The notes beneath the pieces were generated by a model that ran no database searches, was not told the DNA's origin, and saw nothing but the letters and a program-made list of their open reading frames with translations. The position numbers and the translations under genes are program-made. A DNA stretch of 64,000 nucleotides from Lepidodermella squamata. Taxonomy: Eukaryota > Gastrotricha. The DNA is taken from NCBI GenBank assembly GCA_047495785.1, contig JBLDXI010000048.1, positions 248,001 to 312,000 on the forward strand. Reading direction: 5' to 3'. The first letter of the stretch is position 1. Each line of letters opens with the position of its first letter. This document shows, piece by piece, positions 21,801-32,436 of this stretch.

Positions 21801-24800
21801 CGCATGTCTTCTGCACGCGCAAAAAAATCACGCGCCAAAAATCAATTGTTGAAATGACCACCTTTGTTCGTTGGCCTGGCACGAGTCTAGGCCCCGCTTT
21901 CATCACCCGAGGTCATAAGCACTTCAAATACACAACTTCATCTTGAAAGTATATTTTTCCTTATCAAATAATTATTTCTGAAGTTTGCTGTTGAAAAAAG
22001 AGTTTGATGATAGAAAAAGTAATTTGATGTTGAAAAAAGTAAATTTGATGTCAAAAAAAATATTTTCCGAGATTTCGATGTTACGAGGGCGAATTCTATG
22101 TTTCGAATTCTAAGCCCTGATGATGATGTTTTTACATCGAAACGTCGGCGAATTTTAATTTTAATTTTAAATAATTTACCGTGGTGATCCCTAACTGATT
22201 TTGACAATTTGAAATAAATTCCAGTTATGATTTTCTAGTTTCGTTTTGCGATGAGTGGAAATGGCTTTGCTAGCTCATAAAAATTGACAATAAAATGTAA
22301 TTATTTGATAATTCCTCAAATACTAAATACCTACTGGTGAATGATCAATTTTTCTTAAACTTTTCGTGTTTCAAATTTCATGGAAATAAAACTAACGAAT
22401 ATGAAATGAAATGAAATGATTTATTTTTTTCTCTTCCCCGCGACTAGACGTCTGTACCCTTTCGGGTTTTGAGGAAGGCGAAGGCAAGGCAAACCAAAAA
22501 GAAAAATTTTAGTCACCCTCCCCCACAGCCGAGAAAATCTTACTTTTGTTATAAAATTCAAAATCTTCCAGAGACTCAACTATTTGTCGCCATTCAACTC
22601 GATCTAATGCCGTTGTTTCGGTAAATGTCCAGTCAACAGTTTTTTCGGAAATTTCGGTTACATTACTACCATCTTTACGAGGTCTGCCACGGGACCCGTC
22701 GGTTTTTTTTCTTATTATATTTTCTGTTGTAAGTCCTACTTTACTTAAGCTTCTTTCAACCGCATCTAGCCATCTAGTTCGAGGTTTCCCCACCGGTCTC
22801 TTCCATTCCTTAGGCGCAACCCACCTATAAAGGTCGTAGACTGGCCCCGGTATCGGTTCACCTTTGTCGTCGACATAGGTCTCCATCCTTATTATATGAC
22901 CTAGGTAATTAAGTCGTTGTTTTTCAATTAATCTACCGACTTCAATTATTCCGCCACACATTGATAGTCTGATATCTATGTTGGGAATGTAGTCCATTAC
23001 TGTAATTCCTAAAATGCATCGCAGCCACTTATATTCTTGGGTATTTAGCGTACTTTCGTCGTCTTCCGTAATATTCCATGACTCGCAGGCATACATCATA
23101 GCTGGAATAATAACGCATTTTAATATTTTTAATTTTACCGCCAAAGAGACATGTTTTCGGTTGCACATAAATTTACTTATCGCGCCAAAGCAACTACCTG
23201 CTTTCGCAATGCGCGCTTTAAGTTCCTCGCCGATTTTGCCATCATCAGTTATAATGCTACCTAGATACTTGAACGTGCTTACTTTTTCAAGATTGCGACC
23301 CTCTAATTGTAAATTATATTTTTCATTTTTCTTTGGGTCACCACCTATAATCATATATTGAGTCTTCGCCGCGTTAATTTTGAGACCCAATTCTTTACAA
23401 GCCGCGTCGAAAATTCCTAATAACAACTTAATTTCTTTGTGATTCATGCCTAACAGCGTTCCATCATCGGCGAAAGCCAAAATATTCAGAAAATTTTTTC
23501 CCAACGGAAAGCCGACCTTTTCATTAGCGACTTTTTCACAGATTTTATTGAAAGTAGTAATAAAAAGAAGAGGAGATAAGGGGCATCCCTGCCTGAGGCC
23601 TCTATTCACGTAGAACAATTCTGATAACTTCCCATCGATTTTAACTGCCACCTCATTTTTCACGTATAGACTCTTAATGGCTGCTATTAATTCAGGGTTT
23701 ACTTTCATTTCTTCGAGAGTTTCCCATACTTTTTTCGGTCGACCAAGTCGTACGCCTTTTCTAAATCAATAAAAACTAGATGTAATTCCTGATGAAATTC
23801 TATAATTTTCTCAATGACTCGTCGTAACACAAATATACAATCTCTGGTTCCTTTAAGAGGCTGAAAACCAAATTGAAATTTGGAAATGTTCCTACCCAAC
23901 GAGGCGCGCAATTTTCTCTTCAGAATAATTGCATACAGTTTACTAATTACACTTAACAGAGTTATACCTCGGTAATTTTTACATTGCGACTTCTCCCCTT
24001 TGTTTTTATAAAGTGGGGTTATAATTGCTGAGCACCAGTCATCCGGAATTTTCTTTTCCCTCCAAATTCGATTCATTAAATTTAAAAGCCATTCATTGTT
24101 TTCCTCATCTAAAGCCTTAATCATTTCGGGTCGAATTTCGTCTATTCCTGGGGCTTTACCGTTTTTCATATGGTCAATGGCACTCCTAATTTCCTCGATA
24201 GATATTCCTTTTATATCAGAGTTCGAAGCCATATTTAGAGTTCGAAACTAACGACTAAACAGCAACAATATCTTTTGAATTTTGCTCACATTATAAACAT
24301 GCGGCCCACTGTGCAATACAATACAGTGGTAGCGGCCCGAGTTGGAAAATGGCCCACTACGGAAAAAGGTTGAGAAGCACTGCTGTAAGACTCAAACTCC
24401 TCGGAAGGACGTAGTATCAATGGAATAGTCAATCCTGAATCAGGCCAAGTCAAACCTGGTGGAGTTGGCCTCATTTCAAAATTTGCAATGGGTGCGTTTC
24501 TTTATTCTCAACAGATTTTGTTGAAAACAAGGCAAAAAACAGAGACTATTTCTTTATCCATTTATGTTAAAAACAATCAACTGTGCGTATTTCTTTATTC
24601 TGATTTTGTTAGTAGCAAAAGCAATAATCAGAGGCATTTCTTTATTCGATTTTTTGCATTAACAAAATCTCGTTTATCAAATGAAGCACTCTGATTTTGT
24701 TATTATATTAAATCAATAAAGAAATGGTTAGCTGTGTAACTGCTCTGGCGACTTGAGAAGTCAATAGAATCGGTAATATTTAGACAGGTTGTATAATTTG

Positions 24801-27800
24801 GCCTTGGGCCAACTGAAATTTCAGTCGGTATTGAGAGTCATAATGTTGCGATCGATTAACTTTTCAAATTTTCAAATAGGAAATCAGCAGTTAATATTGC
24901 AAATCAGCGCTTTTATCATTTAGCCTGAGATAATAAGTGCCGACATTTCAGCCGGGTCAAATCAGCCCAATGTGAAGCGCTTAGCCAAATCAAGACAAAA
25001 ATGTCATTTTTTCAGACTCGAAGGTGGAGAAAGCTCTCTCGCAATAAAAAGTTTCTCTTTTTGGCGAAATTTTCGCAGGCGACAAATAAGCAATCTAGCC
25101 CAGTGTGCGACTTTCAGGGGGGGATGGGGGGGATCATCCCCCCAGCTCGGCCGGGCCAGACAACAAAATGAGAATTTATCCCACTGTTTTGTTAATTTTG
25201 AGAGGTTGTGGAGCATGTTTTAGTGAGAAATTTTCAAAATTTTCTCGCTTCGCTCGGTTATAAGTCAAAATGACCAGTCATTTTGGCAAATATAGCAAAA
25301 AAAAATTGTCCATCCCCGGCAGCTCCGGGATCGAAGATCGCACCCTGATCTAGCCTAACTTATTATAATATATCACTATGATCCGAATCGTTACCGACGG
25401 CCACGCTCGTATTACTCTTATTTTATACGCTCGTATTTTAGGCCTTAAAGCTAGTTAATCTTTTGCAAAAAATTTCGTTCATTTGACGACGTTTCAGCTA
25501 GCGACAATAAGGCAAATTAGCCAAAATTTCATCAGAATTTGATCAATTTCATCCGAACTTGAATAAAACTGAGCTCGTAATTCGTCTGTCAATTAAGACT
25601 GATATGTCCCTTGCTGGACTGTCGCCAGCGGAAATGTCGCCCAATAGCAATTTCGCACCTGCAATATCCTCAAATTGGCACATAATCAATTCATATTAAA
25701 AAAATTGTCTGCGGTTTTGTCGCCAGCTGACATGTCGCACACCCATATATTAATAGGTATGCTGGCTGGCCTAATGAATCATCAATCATAACTTGGAAAA
25801 AAATAGCAGAAAATCAGTTATTTTCTCATTATGCCTTCGTTGGGCGGGTCGTCGATGCGTGCGACTTAGAAAAAATCGCTCCAAAAACGACTCGGCGAGT
25901 TGTTGATAATTTTGGGCAAAAAACATGTTTAATGAATGAAACGCTGGCTGATTATTATAGTAGCTCCAACAATAATCAGAATAAAGAAATAATTTCTGGT
26001 TGAACTAATAATTTCAACAGAAATAAAGAAATGGCCTGTTTATGGCTTGTTTTGTTTATAATTTCATCTCTGTTGGAGATAAAGAAACGCACCCAATGCT
26101 TTTCTTATACAAAATGAAGAAAATGTTTCGTGATCAACTTTCAGGTTGAACTGATTCGATGTATCGATTCCGATCTAAGAAATTTTGTCTGCGCTCCAAA
26201 GACACCCGGATGCGCAGCCGGCTTCGTAAGTAAATAATTACCGAGATTAAACCCCGAATTAATGTAAATAATCAAACTTCAGAGAGAATTCGACAGCAAT
26301 GTCTTCACTAGCATTGACGCATGCGCGACTGGAGTAAGCTCATCTTCGAAATTAACTCTTCATCTCCCGTAAAATCTTTCTGCCTAACAGAGTGTTCGAT
26401 ATTGCGTACAAAATGACGGTTCGCGGTTCCGATGTACTACCGATGCGTGCGATTCTTCATCTGAGACGGAGGTTCGAACATCATTCGCGCGATTTCTGAG
26501 TAGATCTACTGAAATCACTATTTGCAGATGGCAGTATTTAGCCAATCAAGATTCGCTGGAGAGAACAATGAGAAATGCGTGAATTATGTAAGTCATTTAA
26601 GAGCCCAGCAAATTTAGAGAACTGCTGATGTTTTGCTTTTAAGATCGGATACGCTCGTTGCATTAGCATCAACGTAGCTGGAACCGTATCCTGTTTCTTG
26701 GCGAATGAAAATAGTTCTGCTATCTGATACGTTTTGCTCAACTAGTTTCAATATATGCTTATAGGGTGTTCCGGTTCGCTGAGTAATATTATGCCGAGAA
26801 ACAGAATTTTTCTTACGCAGTCCGATTGCCTCAATGCGAAGAAGTCTTACTTCCTGATACCAGCGACAGGTAGCTACGCCGATGCGAATCTCCAGTGCTT
26901 GGCTGTGAACGGACAATTAGCCACTGTGAAAAGCTTGGAAGAGCATGAAATGATGCTGAAATTCATGGAGGCAAACGATGTGGCAGCCGGTTGGGTTGGG
27001 CTGAAACACAACGGCGCTCGTTTTGTCTGGGTAGATGGCGTGCCGATGACTTTCAGCAAATGGCGAGATGGCAGTCCTTTGACGCCGTTTGGGAAATTAG
27101 GTTGCGGCGTTTACACGCCTGAAGGCATGACAAATGCCGATTGCCTCTTCGCAGGTTCAAGCCGTGCTATATTTTGCGAAACATTTGGCGACGAGGTGAG
27201 ATAGCAAGATAACTGCTGTATCCTAGAGTTCATTTATAAACCTTTTACGAATGTGATGTGTCGGGAAGTACCGAGTTTGGATTATCTATATGTTTTTGTA
27301 AAAAATTCTGATTAGATACCTCAGCCTCTCGACACAGACGTCAAACATATTCGATGTATCGACAGCAAACATGGAGGCACGGTCACCTGCGTTCCTACAG
27401 ATACAGGTATCTCGTATAAAATTTTGGATTCGTTCTCGATTTATAATTGTTACGTATCTAACAGGATGTGGTAGTGGTTTCGCTGGTTTTTATAAAATGC
27501 CGAATCGTGAATTTGCATCAAAAGCTGACTGCGTCAATGCTGTGAAACGCTTCTATGCTGCTAACGATGATTTCGTTGCTATCGAGTCACTTACGGATGG
27601 TTAACTAGCTTATTCTTTATCGAAATATCCCATGACAGACTTCATAAAATATCCCAGTTTTACCAACGCCATAATGCTGTCCTGAATATAGGGACTTTTT
27701 ATTTAAAGCTTTATATGCGATACGAAAGCTTAGCTACCAAAAACCTTTAAATTTCCTAGATATTTTACACATCCCCGAAATTTAAAGGTCTTGGTGTGAT

Positions 27801-30800
27801 CTTCTTGCACAAATTAGGAATCATCACTTTGCATAAAATTAGCTCAACTCCGAATCTAGCTTAGTTCCGTGCGCGACGCCAACAATGACTGCCCAATCAG
27901 AGGGTAAAACTGGACTTTTGCGCGAACGATAAGTCACAATTTTTAAGAATCTTGTGGCCGCGCGCGGTGATGTCAAAGAGCTAATCTCGGAGATCGAGAC
28001 GGTTTTTATACCGAAATAAAGTTCAGATAATACTCTATCGCGCTGAAAAACTATAAAAGATGGTATAGAAATATTAGGGGTCACAGCAGGGTGCGATGTT
28101 CGATCCCCGAGCTCACAGGGATGGAAAAAATTGTGTGATGTATTTGCCGAAATTGACGGGTCATTTCGGCTAATAACCAAGCGAAGCGAGAAAATGTTGG
28201 ATATTTTCTACTAAAACACGCTCCAGAGCCTTCAAAAATTAACAAAACAGTGGGATAAATTCTCATTTTGTTGTCTGGCCCGGCCGAGCTGGAAGGGGGA
28301 GGGGAGGGAAAATCGCAAACAGGGTCACAGCTCACAGCCTTGTAAAAAATTTTGAATTTTGGGTCGCCTAGGGTGAGGCGTTGAGGCGTGAACGATGATC
28401 ACATTTTATGCAGAAAAGGTTAGAAGCTAAAGTAATACCGAATTACAAGAAAGGACCGCGTTAAATAGGAAAGATACATACTTAACATTAAATCGCATGC
28501 GCTGTTTGCATCGATCTTGGCCGGGCAGACGAATCTTTTCCTGGAATTACCATTCAAATTGAAGAAAAGGCAGCGCTAATAATTTGAAATTTATGATAAG
28601 CTTTATGACTCCTGATTTCACCACACATTTTATGTCCACGCACGTGTCTCCTAATAATTCTCTACTCTATTTTATGATATATTGAGTTCATGAGCATACT
28701 AAATTTTCGTACAGCGAAACAGCGGTGCAGATCCAGTGGTGGACAGGTGGCGACGATAAAAAGCGCAGCCGAGTTGGAACAAGTTAGAGCGGTTCTTTAC
28801 GCGAACGGCCTGGTCGGCACTGGTAGGTTCTCGGCTTGGGGCGGTATTATCCGTGATGATAACGGTGAAAGGTGGCATGACGGCTCATCAGTGGAAAATC
28901 TCCCTTCTGGCCTCCGGATACCCGCAGGTAAGAAGATCAGTGAAACCGATTCTCAGTTTTGGCTAACAGCAGTAAAACTGATTCTCAGCGGGCTACTTCA
29001 GTAGTCTAGGTTATAAGCTGGAACGGGCCTGCCAGGGCAGGACTCGAAAGTGCTTTATTTAAAATAGAGACGTTAATAAAGACTCTTTAATCTCTAAACT
29101 CCAAGTTAAAAGCAGTCGAATTTCTGTTGTTACAACAGGCGTTTTCCAAATGTTTCCAAATGGCAAGTGCTCTGCATTCAATCACGTACTTGAAATCGAT
29201 GACGTTCCAAGTGATTACTATCTCGCCCCCATGGATTGTGAAGATTCCAACGGCTTCATTCGTTCCGTAATTTGTGAAACTTACGACCCTCCGGTGAGCC
29301 TGCTAACAGTGACGCAATCGACGCATAATCTTGGGTTAATAGGTAACAGGTTTTGTACGATGTGTTAATTCGCGCTCTGGCTCGTGGAAGAGATGCGTCC
29401 CTGCAACTCAAGGTAACATATTTCCGTCACGCGCACGAGATTCCTCAGTTTTCTGTTGATAGGCTGCGATAAAGCTTTCGAGAGGCAAATGCCAGTTGAT
29501 GTCGGATTCGCGACGCAGGCCGACTGCGAGTCCGCCGTCAAAGACTTCTACGTCGGTTCTCAATCGTTCCCAGTCAACACGTTTGAAAGCGCTTTTCAGC
29601 TGTGCTACGCCAAGGGCGGCCAGCCAGCTACTGTGGTGACTGCGAATGATTTGGCTGCGTTGAGGACTTTCGCGACTACGGTTATCCAACAACCGGAAGC
29701 CGGCTGGCTGGGCCTCGTCAACAACAATAGCATATACCAGTGGGTCGATGGTGCGCCTTTCCAAGGGGATTTCAGCATTTGGGGTTCCGGAGAGCCCAAT
29801 GGTAAGATTTGTACGAAAAAATTGCCAGAAATTAGTGGTTTCTCATTTTGTGCGAATTAAATAAACTTTTTTAGAACTAGCCTAAGAATTTAAATACCTT
29901 ATAGGAAGTCCTCCAGAAAATTGCGCCGGGCTGCAGACCTACGCCGGTACTTACTCCTTGAATGACGTTCCCTGCTCATTTCAAAACTTGTATTCGGCTG
30001 CGATCTGCGAGACGATGAAATCGCCTTCCTCTTCTTCGCCTTCTTCGCCGTCTTCTTCACCAAGCTCGCCGCCCATGTACGGCGCGATTCGCTGCCTCGA
30101 CAAATCAACCGGAATCTCGCGGTGCGTGCCAGCAATTGACAGTAAGTTCTCTCGCGGTCAAATATTCCAATTATGAAACTGATTTCATTTGTTAACTATA
30201 AGAGTGCTTGCCGACAGAGGAGCAGTTTCCGAGGGCGCAAGCTTACTTGACGATGAATCACTGCTATAAAGCCGATCGAGTTTACACCCCTCTCCGTGTT
30301 TCGATTTTTCCCCGGCGTTTCAAGGAGGCTGCAGCTCTTTGCACTCTCTCAGGCGGCCAGTTGGCCTCTATTTACAATTCCGCTGATTTGTACAGATTGC
30401 GCCGCGCTGCTCAAGGCATCGATTCTTTATGGATTGGCATGGCTTCTGACAACAATTCGGAGTACAGATGGCAATCTGGGGATACGGTGGACCTTTTCAC
30501 CGGGTTGAACGCATCGCCGGTGAGACCGCCAGGAGGTTTGCAAAGTTACAATTTTACGGTCAAAAGCTGAATACAGTATATTTTCAATCATTCAAATTCC
30601 GATTGGAAAGCCCCACTCGACAAATTGATACATTTTGAATTATTTCAGGGCCAACGTGCGCTATAATGCGCAGAACTGGTGTTCCTGGAACCTGGCACAC
30701 CGACCTCTACCTCGAAGCAGCCGATTGCTACGATGATAACACCGGTCTTGCCTGCGAAACTCTTTTGTATCAAAGGGTAGGTTTTACAACATGATATATT

Positions 30801-31498
30801 ATACGTAACATGCTGTTTTTCTATTGAAACTTGTGCCTGTTTCTTTCAGTCTGGATATGCTAGGTGCCTAAGTAAAACCAGAGTTTCTTGCCGCGCTTTG
30901 GGTAATTTATTTTCGTTCTGTTTCTTTTTACAATTATCAGACTTCAGCACAATTTTCCGATTCTTTCCGACCGAATGTATTTTCGATGATGTCCTTCTTA
31001 GAGTGCGGATTCGGCGAACGTCAGATGCCGTCGGACACGCTTTTTCCTGACAGGCCCAGCTGCGTGAAGGCGCAAAAGGTTTATTCTCTTATCAGACTGA
31101 GCGAGACAATCGGTTCGTTCGAGGAAGGCCAGCGGATGTGTGAGCAAAACGGCGGCCAGTTGGCCACCGTCAAAACAGCAGCAGAGCAGAGCATTTTAAG
31201 GGGCTTCCTCAACAACGGCGGTCAACAAATCACGGCAATGATTGGCCTGCGTTTGCTTGACGATGGCTCGAACAGCTACGCGTGGGTCGATGGCACGAAC
31301 TTCTGGCCGCTTGCACCTGAACGGCAGTGGGGCGGAACGGATTCCTTTGATGAGCCTCAGGGTGAAGGCGCATGTACCGCTTACAGGTTCTACTCGGCCT
31401 TCAAAACCTACCCCCAGAACTACTATCTCGACAACATCAGCTGCGACTACCCTTTCAATGCTATTGCATGCGAAACTTTCAAAAAAACAACGTCTTAA
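15827..31498 (+). CDS. Gene B: tandem paralogue of gene A, secreted pseudo-astacin/kringle/multi-lectin protein
   Basis: Exons: 15827-15959, 16080-16221, 16276-16345, 16402-16443, 16493-16557, 16615-16832, 17871-18164, 18215-18275, 18324-18727, 18778-18863, 18917-18982, 19041-19124, 19178-19249, 26145-26225, 26283-26333, 26391-26471, 26528-26587, 26644-26713, 26765-27195, 27316-27406, 27465-27599, 28715-28927, 29139-29293, 29343-29412, 29463-29801, 29905-30141, 30203-30535, 30649-30776, 30850-30901, 31002-31498. The sum is 4761 nt (1586 aa) in one frame. Domain order matches gene A. The protease site reads ALIGRALGLNY, so the zinc histidines and catalytic glutamate are lost here too, with different residues at the glutamate position. 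EPN is again only in CTLD3. Intron 13 is 6.9 kb because of nested transposons, against 225 nt in A. The copy appears intact, so expression would require removal of that intron. Confidence 0.88.
16900..17087. mobile_element. 188-bp MITE with TA target site in intron 6 of gene B
   Basis: Perfect terminal inverted repeats start CAGTGGAACCCCGATT and continue to about 23 bp. TA flanks both ends (16898-16899 and 17088-17089). Size, termini and target fit a non-autonomous Tc1/mariner or pogo-type element. It has no coding capacity, and gene A lacks it. The rest of this intron (17090-17870) shows nothing I recognise. Confidence 0.85.
19961..20048 (+). repeat. Left terminal inverted repeat of the MULE-like element
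   Basis: Four degenerate tandem copies of a unit of about 20 bp (TTTTTTCAACATCAAATTAC and variants such as CTATCATCAAACTC). It matches the complement of 21980-22067 almost perfectly over its inner 75 bp. The outermost 15 bp are more diverged. Confidence 0.85.
20316..21656 (-). pseudogene. Broken MULE-type gene: FLYWCH/MULE N-terminal region, Arg-Gly run, zinc motif
   Basis: Exons on the minus strand: 21656-21230, 21174-20644 and 20585-20316, with proper donors and acceptors. Exon 1 starts MEKLLIKTPS. Its CCRYMRKSGYERCQNRAK and AKHRHKT residues resemble the FLYWCH/FAR1-like zinc domains of Mutator proteins. Exon 2 continues KLSLKQVENFL and FQILVSTKRLL, typical of the region before a MULE catalytic core. 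It then meets a stop in the read frame, right after a 13-bp tandem duplication (20847-20870) that shifts the frame. Beyond this the shifted frame encodes an Arg-Gly run, and exon 3 has a CxxC...CxxC motif. No DDE core is seen. Confidence 0.65.
21980..22067 (-). repeat. Right terminal inverted repeat of the MULE-like element
   Basis: Reverse complement of the left end, with the same four tandem subrepeats. It is followed at once by the second copy of the direct repeat CGAGATTTCG. Confidence 0.85.
22400..24235 (-). mobile_element. 5'-truncated RTE-like LINE, nearly intact reverse transcriptase
   Basis: Minus-strand frames at 24232-23705 and 23708-22509 join into one reverse transcriptase of about 570 residues. 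Motifs include YKNKGEKSQCKNYRG, LVFIDLEKAYDLVDR, LRQGCPLSPLLF and FADD, with a C-terminal GKPRTRWLD block. The frame break near 23730 is explained by one missing A in an A-run in front of GTATGG. The upstream endonuclease is absent (truncation). The 3' UTR shares a CTTCGCC...CAAAACC...GGTAC block with the copy at 13230-14935 and ends in an (ATTTC)n tail (22401-22419). It lies inside the hAT-like element. Confidence 0.87.
24490..26094. mobile_element. 1.6-kb terminal-inverted-repeat element in intron 13 of gene B
   Basis: The ends are inverted copies of GGGTGCGTTTCTTTAT, flanked by AAT on each side as a possible 3-bp target duplication. Many further TTTCTTTAT motifs (complement on the right side) fill the outer 200 bp. 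The interior has no transposase. It includes one copy of a 205-bp interspersed repeat (25143-25347). The 3-bp duplication hints at a PIF/Harbinger-type element, but the family is not certain. Confidence 0.65.
25143..25347 (+). repeat. 205-bp interspersed repeat, copy 1
   Basis: Begins with CAGCTCGGCCGGGCCAGAC and ends at CGCACCCTG. It is present again in reverse orientation at 28087-28291, with good identity along its full length. It has no coding sense in either orientation. GGGATCGAAGATCGCACCC near its end resembles the B-box part of a tRNA-derived SINE, but no A box was found. Confidence 0.7.
28087..28291 (-). repeat. 205-bp interspersed repeat, copy 2 (inverted)
   Basis: Reverse complement of 25143-25347, located in intron 21 of gene B. 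The rest of that intron (27600-28714) shows nothing recognisable and lacks the MITE found in gene A. The two copies bracket exons 14-21 of gene B. Confidence 0.7.
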
Positions 31499-32436
31499 AA
31501 GTTAGATGGACCAAAATAGGCTGATTGCATCTTGACTGTTTCTGAAAGAGTGTTATTTAATTCAACTCATTTTGAAATAAAATTGCTCTGCTCAAATAAA
31601 TATTTGATGTTGCTACATGATTAAAGCCCAGAAGGTTTTGAAAACCATCTATTTTTCTCCCCCTATTAGCATGCGCTAATTCGATAGCGAAGAATGTGGG
31701 AGAAAGAATTCGAAAAGCCCATATTTCTATCCCTTACGGTTACGGAGATTTTCCAGTGTCAAAATGGTCACGTGACCTTACCTTGGGTGTCACACCTGGG
31801 CGGTTATCTCGAAAACGGTGATAGCTAGGAAGCCGCTCTCAAAGAAACGTTCATCAGCGTGATAAGATCCACTTGGAAATGCATTCAGTTGGGTCTTCTC
31901 AACACCGCATATTGGTGACACCTTGGTGCAGTCTGTGACAGTCTCAAAAAACGGCTCCTAGCTCATCGCCAAGCCTACGTGACACGGATGATTTATCGGT
32001 TTCCACCGAATTCATACGATTTTCCCAGCGCGAATGTATGCCTTTTAGACACCCTGGGGTTGTGGTCACCCTACAGGGCTTTCATAGGGCTTTAATGCTT
32101 GATTTGAGTTCTTTAAAAAGAGCTTTGAGCTTTTTCGACGGACTCCACCTAATTGGCAGAGGGCGTTTCGACGGTCTCGAGGCTAAACAAAATCAGCAGC
32201 ATTTTTGTGAACTTGAGGTTTGAGGTTTTGCGTGGTTTAAAGTTATTTCTAAAGGGGTTAGACTTCAAAGATCCATATTTTCAGCATGTTAATTTATTTC
32301 TGTATCTCCAGTTTCACGGTCAGTGATTGCATCGATAATGGCATGATCCCTCAAACATCAATCGAATATTTTGCTAATTTTTTCATTTTATCGAATATAC
32401 ACAGCATATGAGACTTGAGTTTGGCTGGTTGCAATA
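31499..32436. other. Intergenic region after gene B
   Basis: Contains AATAAA-type signals near 31577 and a short match near 32310 to the sequence after gene A. No gene or RNA recognised. The region separates the lectin pair from two convergent minus-strand membrane genes. Confidence 0.5.

Larger units (their letters stand above)
19961..22067. mobile_element. MULE-like DNA transposon nested in the hAT-like element
   Basis: Inverted ends of about 88 bp (19961-20048 and 21980-22067) flank a minus-strand gene. The insert is bounded by the direct repeat CGAGATTTCG (19951-19960 and 22068-22077), which contains the 9-bp target duplication typical of Mutator-like elements. Each end is built from four tandem units of about 20 bp of the type TTTTTTCAACATCAAATT. 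The internal gene has the N-terminal region of a MULE-type protein but no DDE catalytic core, so the element is probably not self-sufficient. Confidence 0.8.
19297..24382. mobile_element. hAT-like element in intron 13 of gene B, carrying nested insertions
   Basis: The ends are inverted copies of CAGTGCTTCTCAACC. Subterminal GCGGWCC-type motifs are abundant near both ends. The 8-bp flanks are CTATGAGG and CTGTAAGA, which match at five positions with three transitions. The paralogous intron of gene A reads TTCTAATGCTCAAACC at the same point, consistent with an empty site. Without the inserted MULE and LINE only about 1.1 kb remains, with no transposase, so it is non-autonomous. Confidence 0.75.

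Noticed and set aside
29343-29412. TGTTAA in gene B exon 24, suspected as a premature stop
   Set aside because: The stop is in another frame; the spliced frame reads VRCVNSRSGSWKRCV as in gene A.
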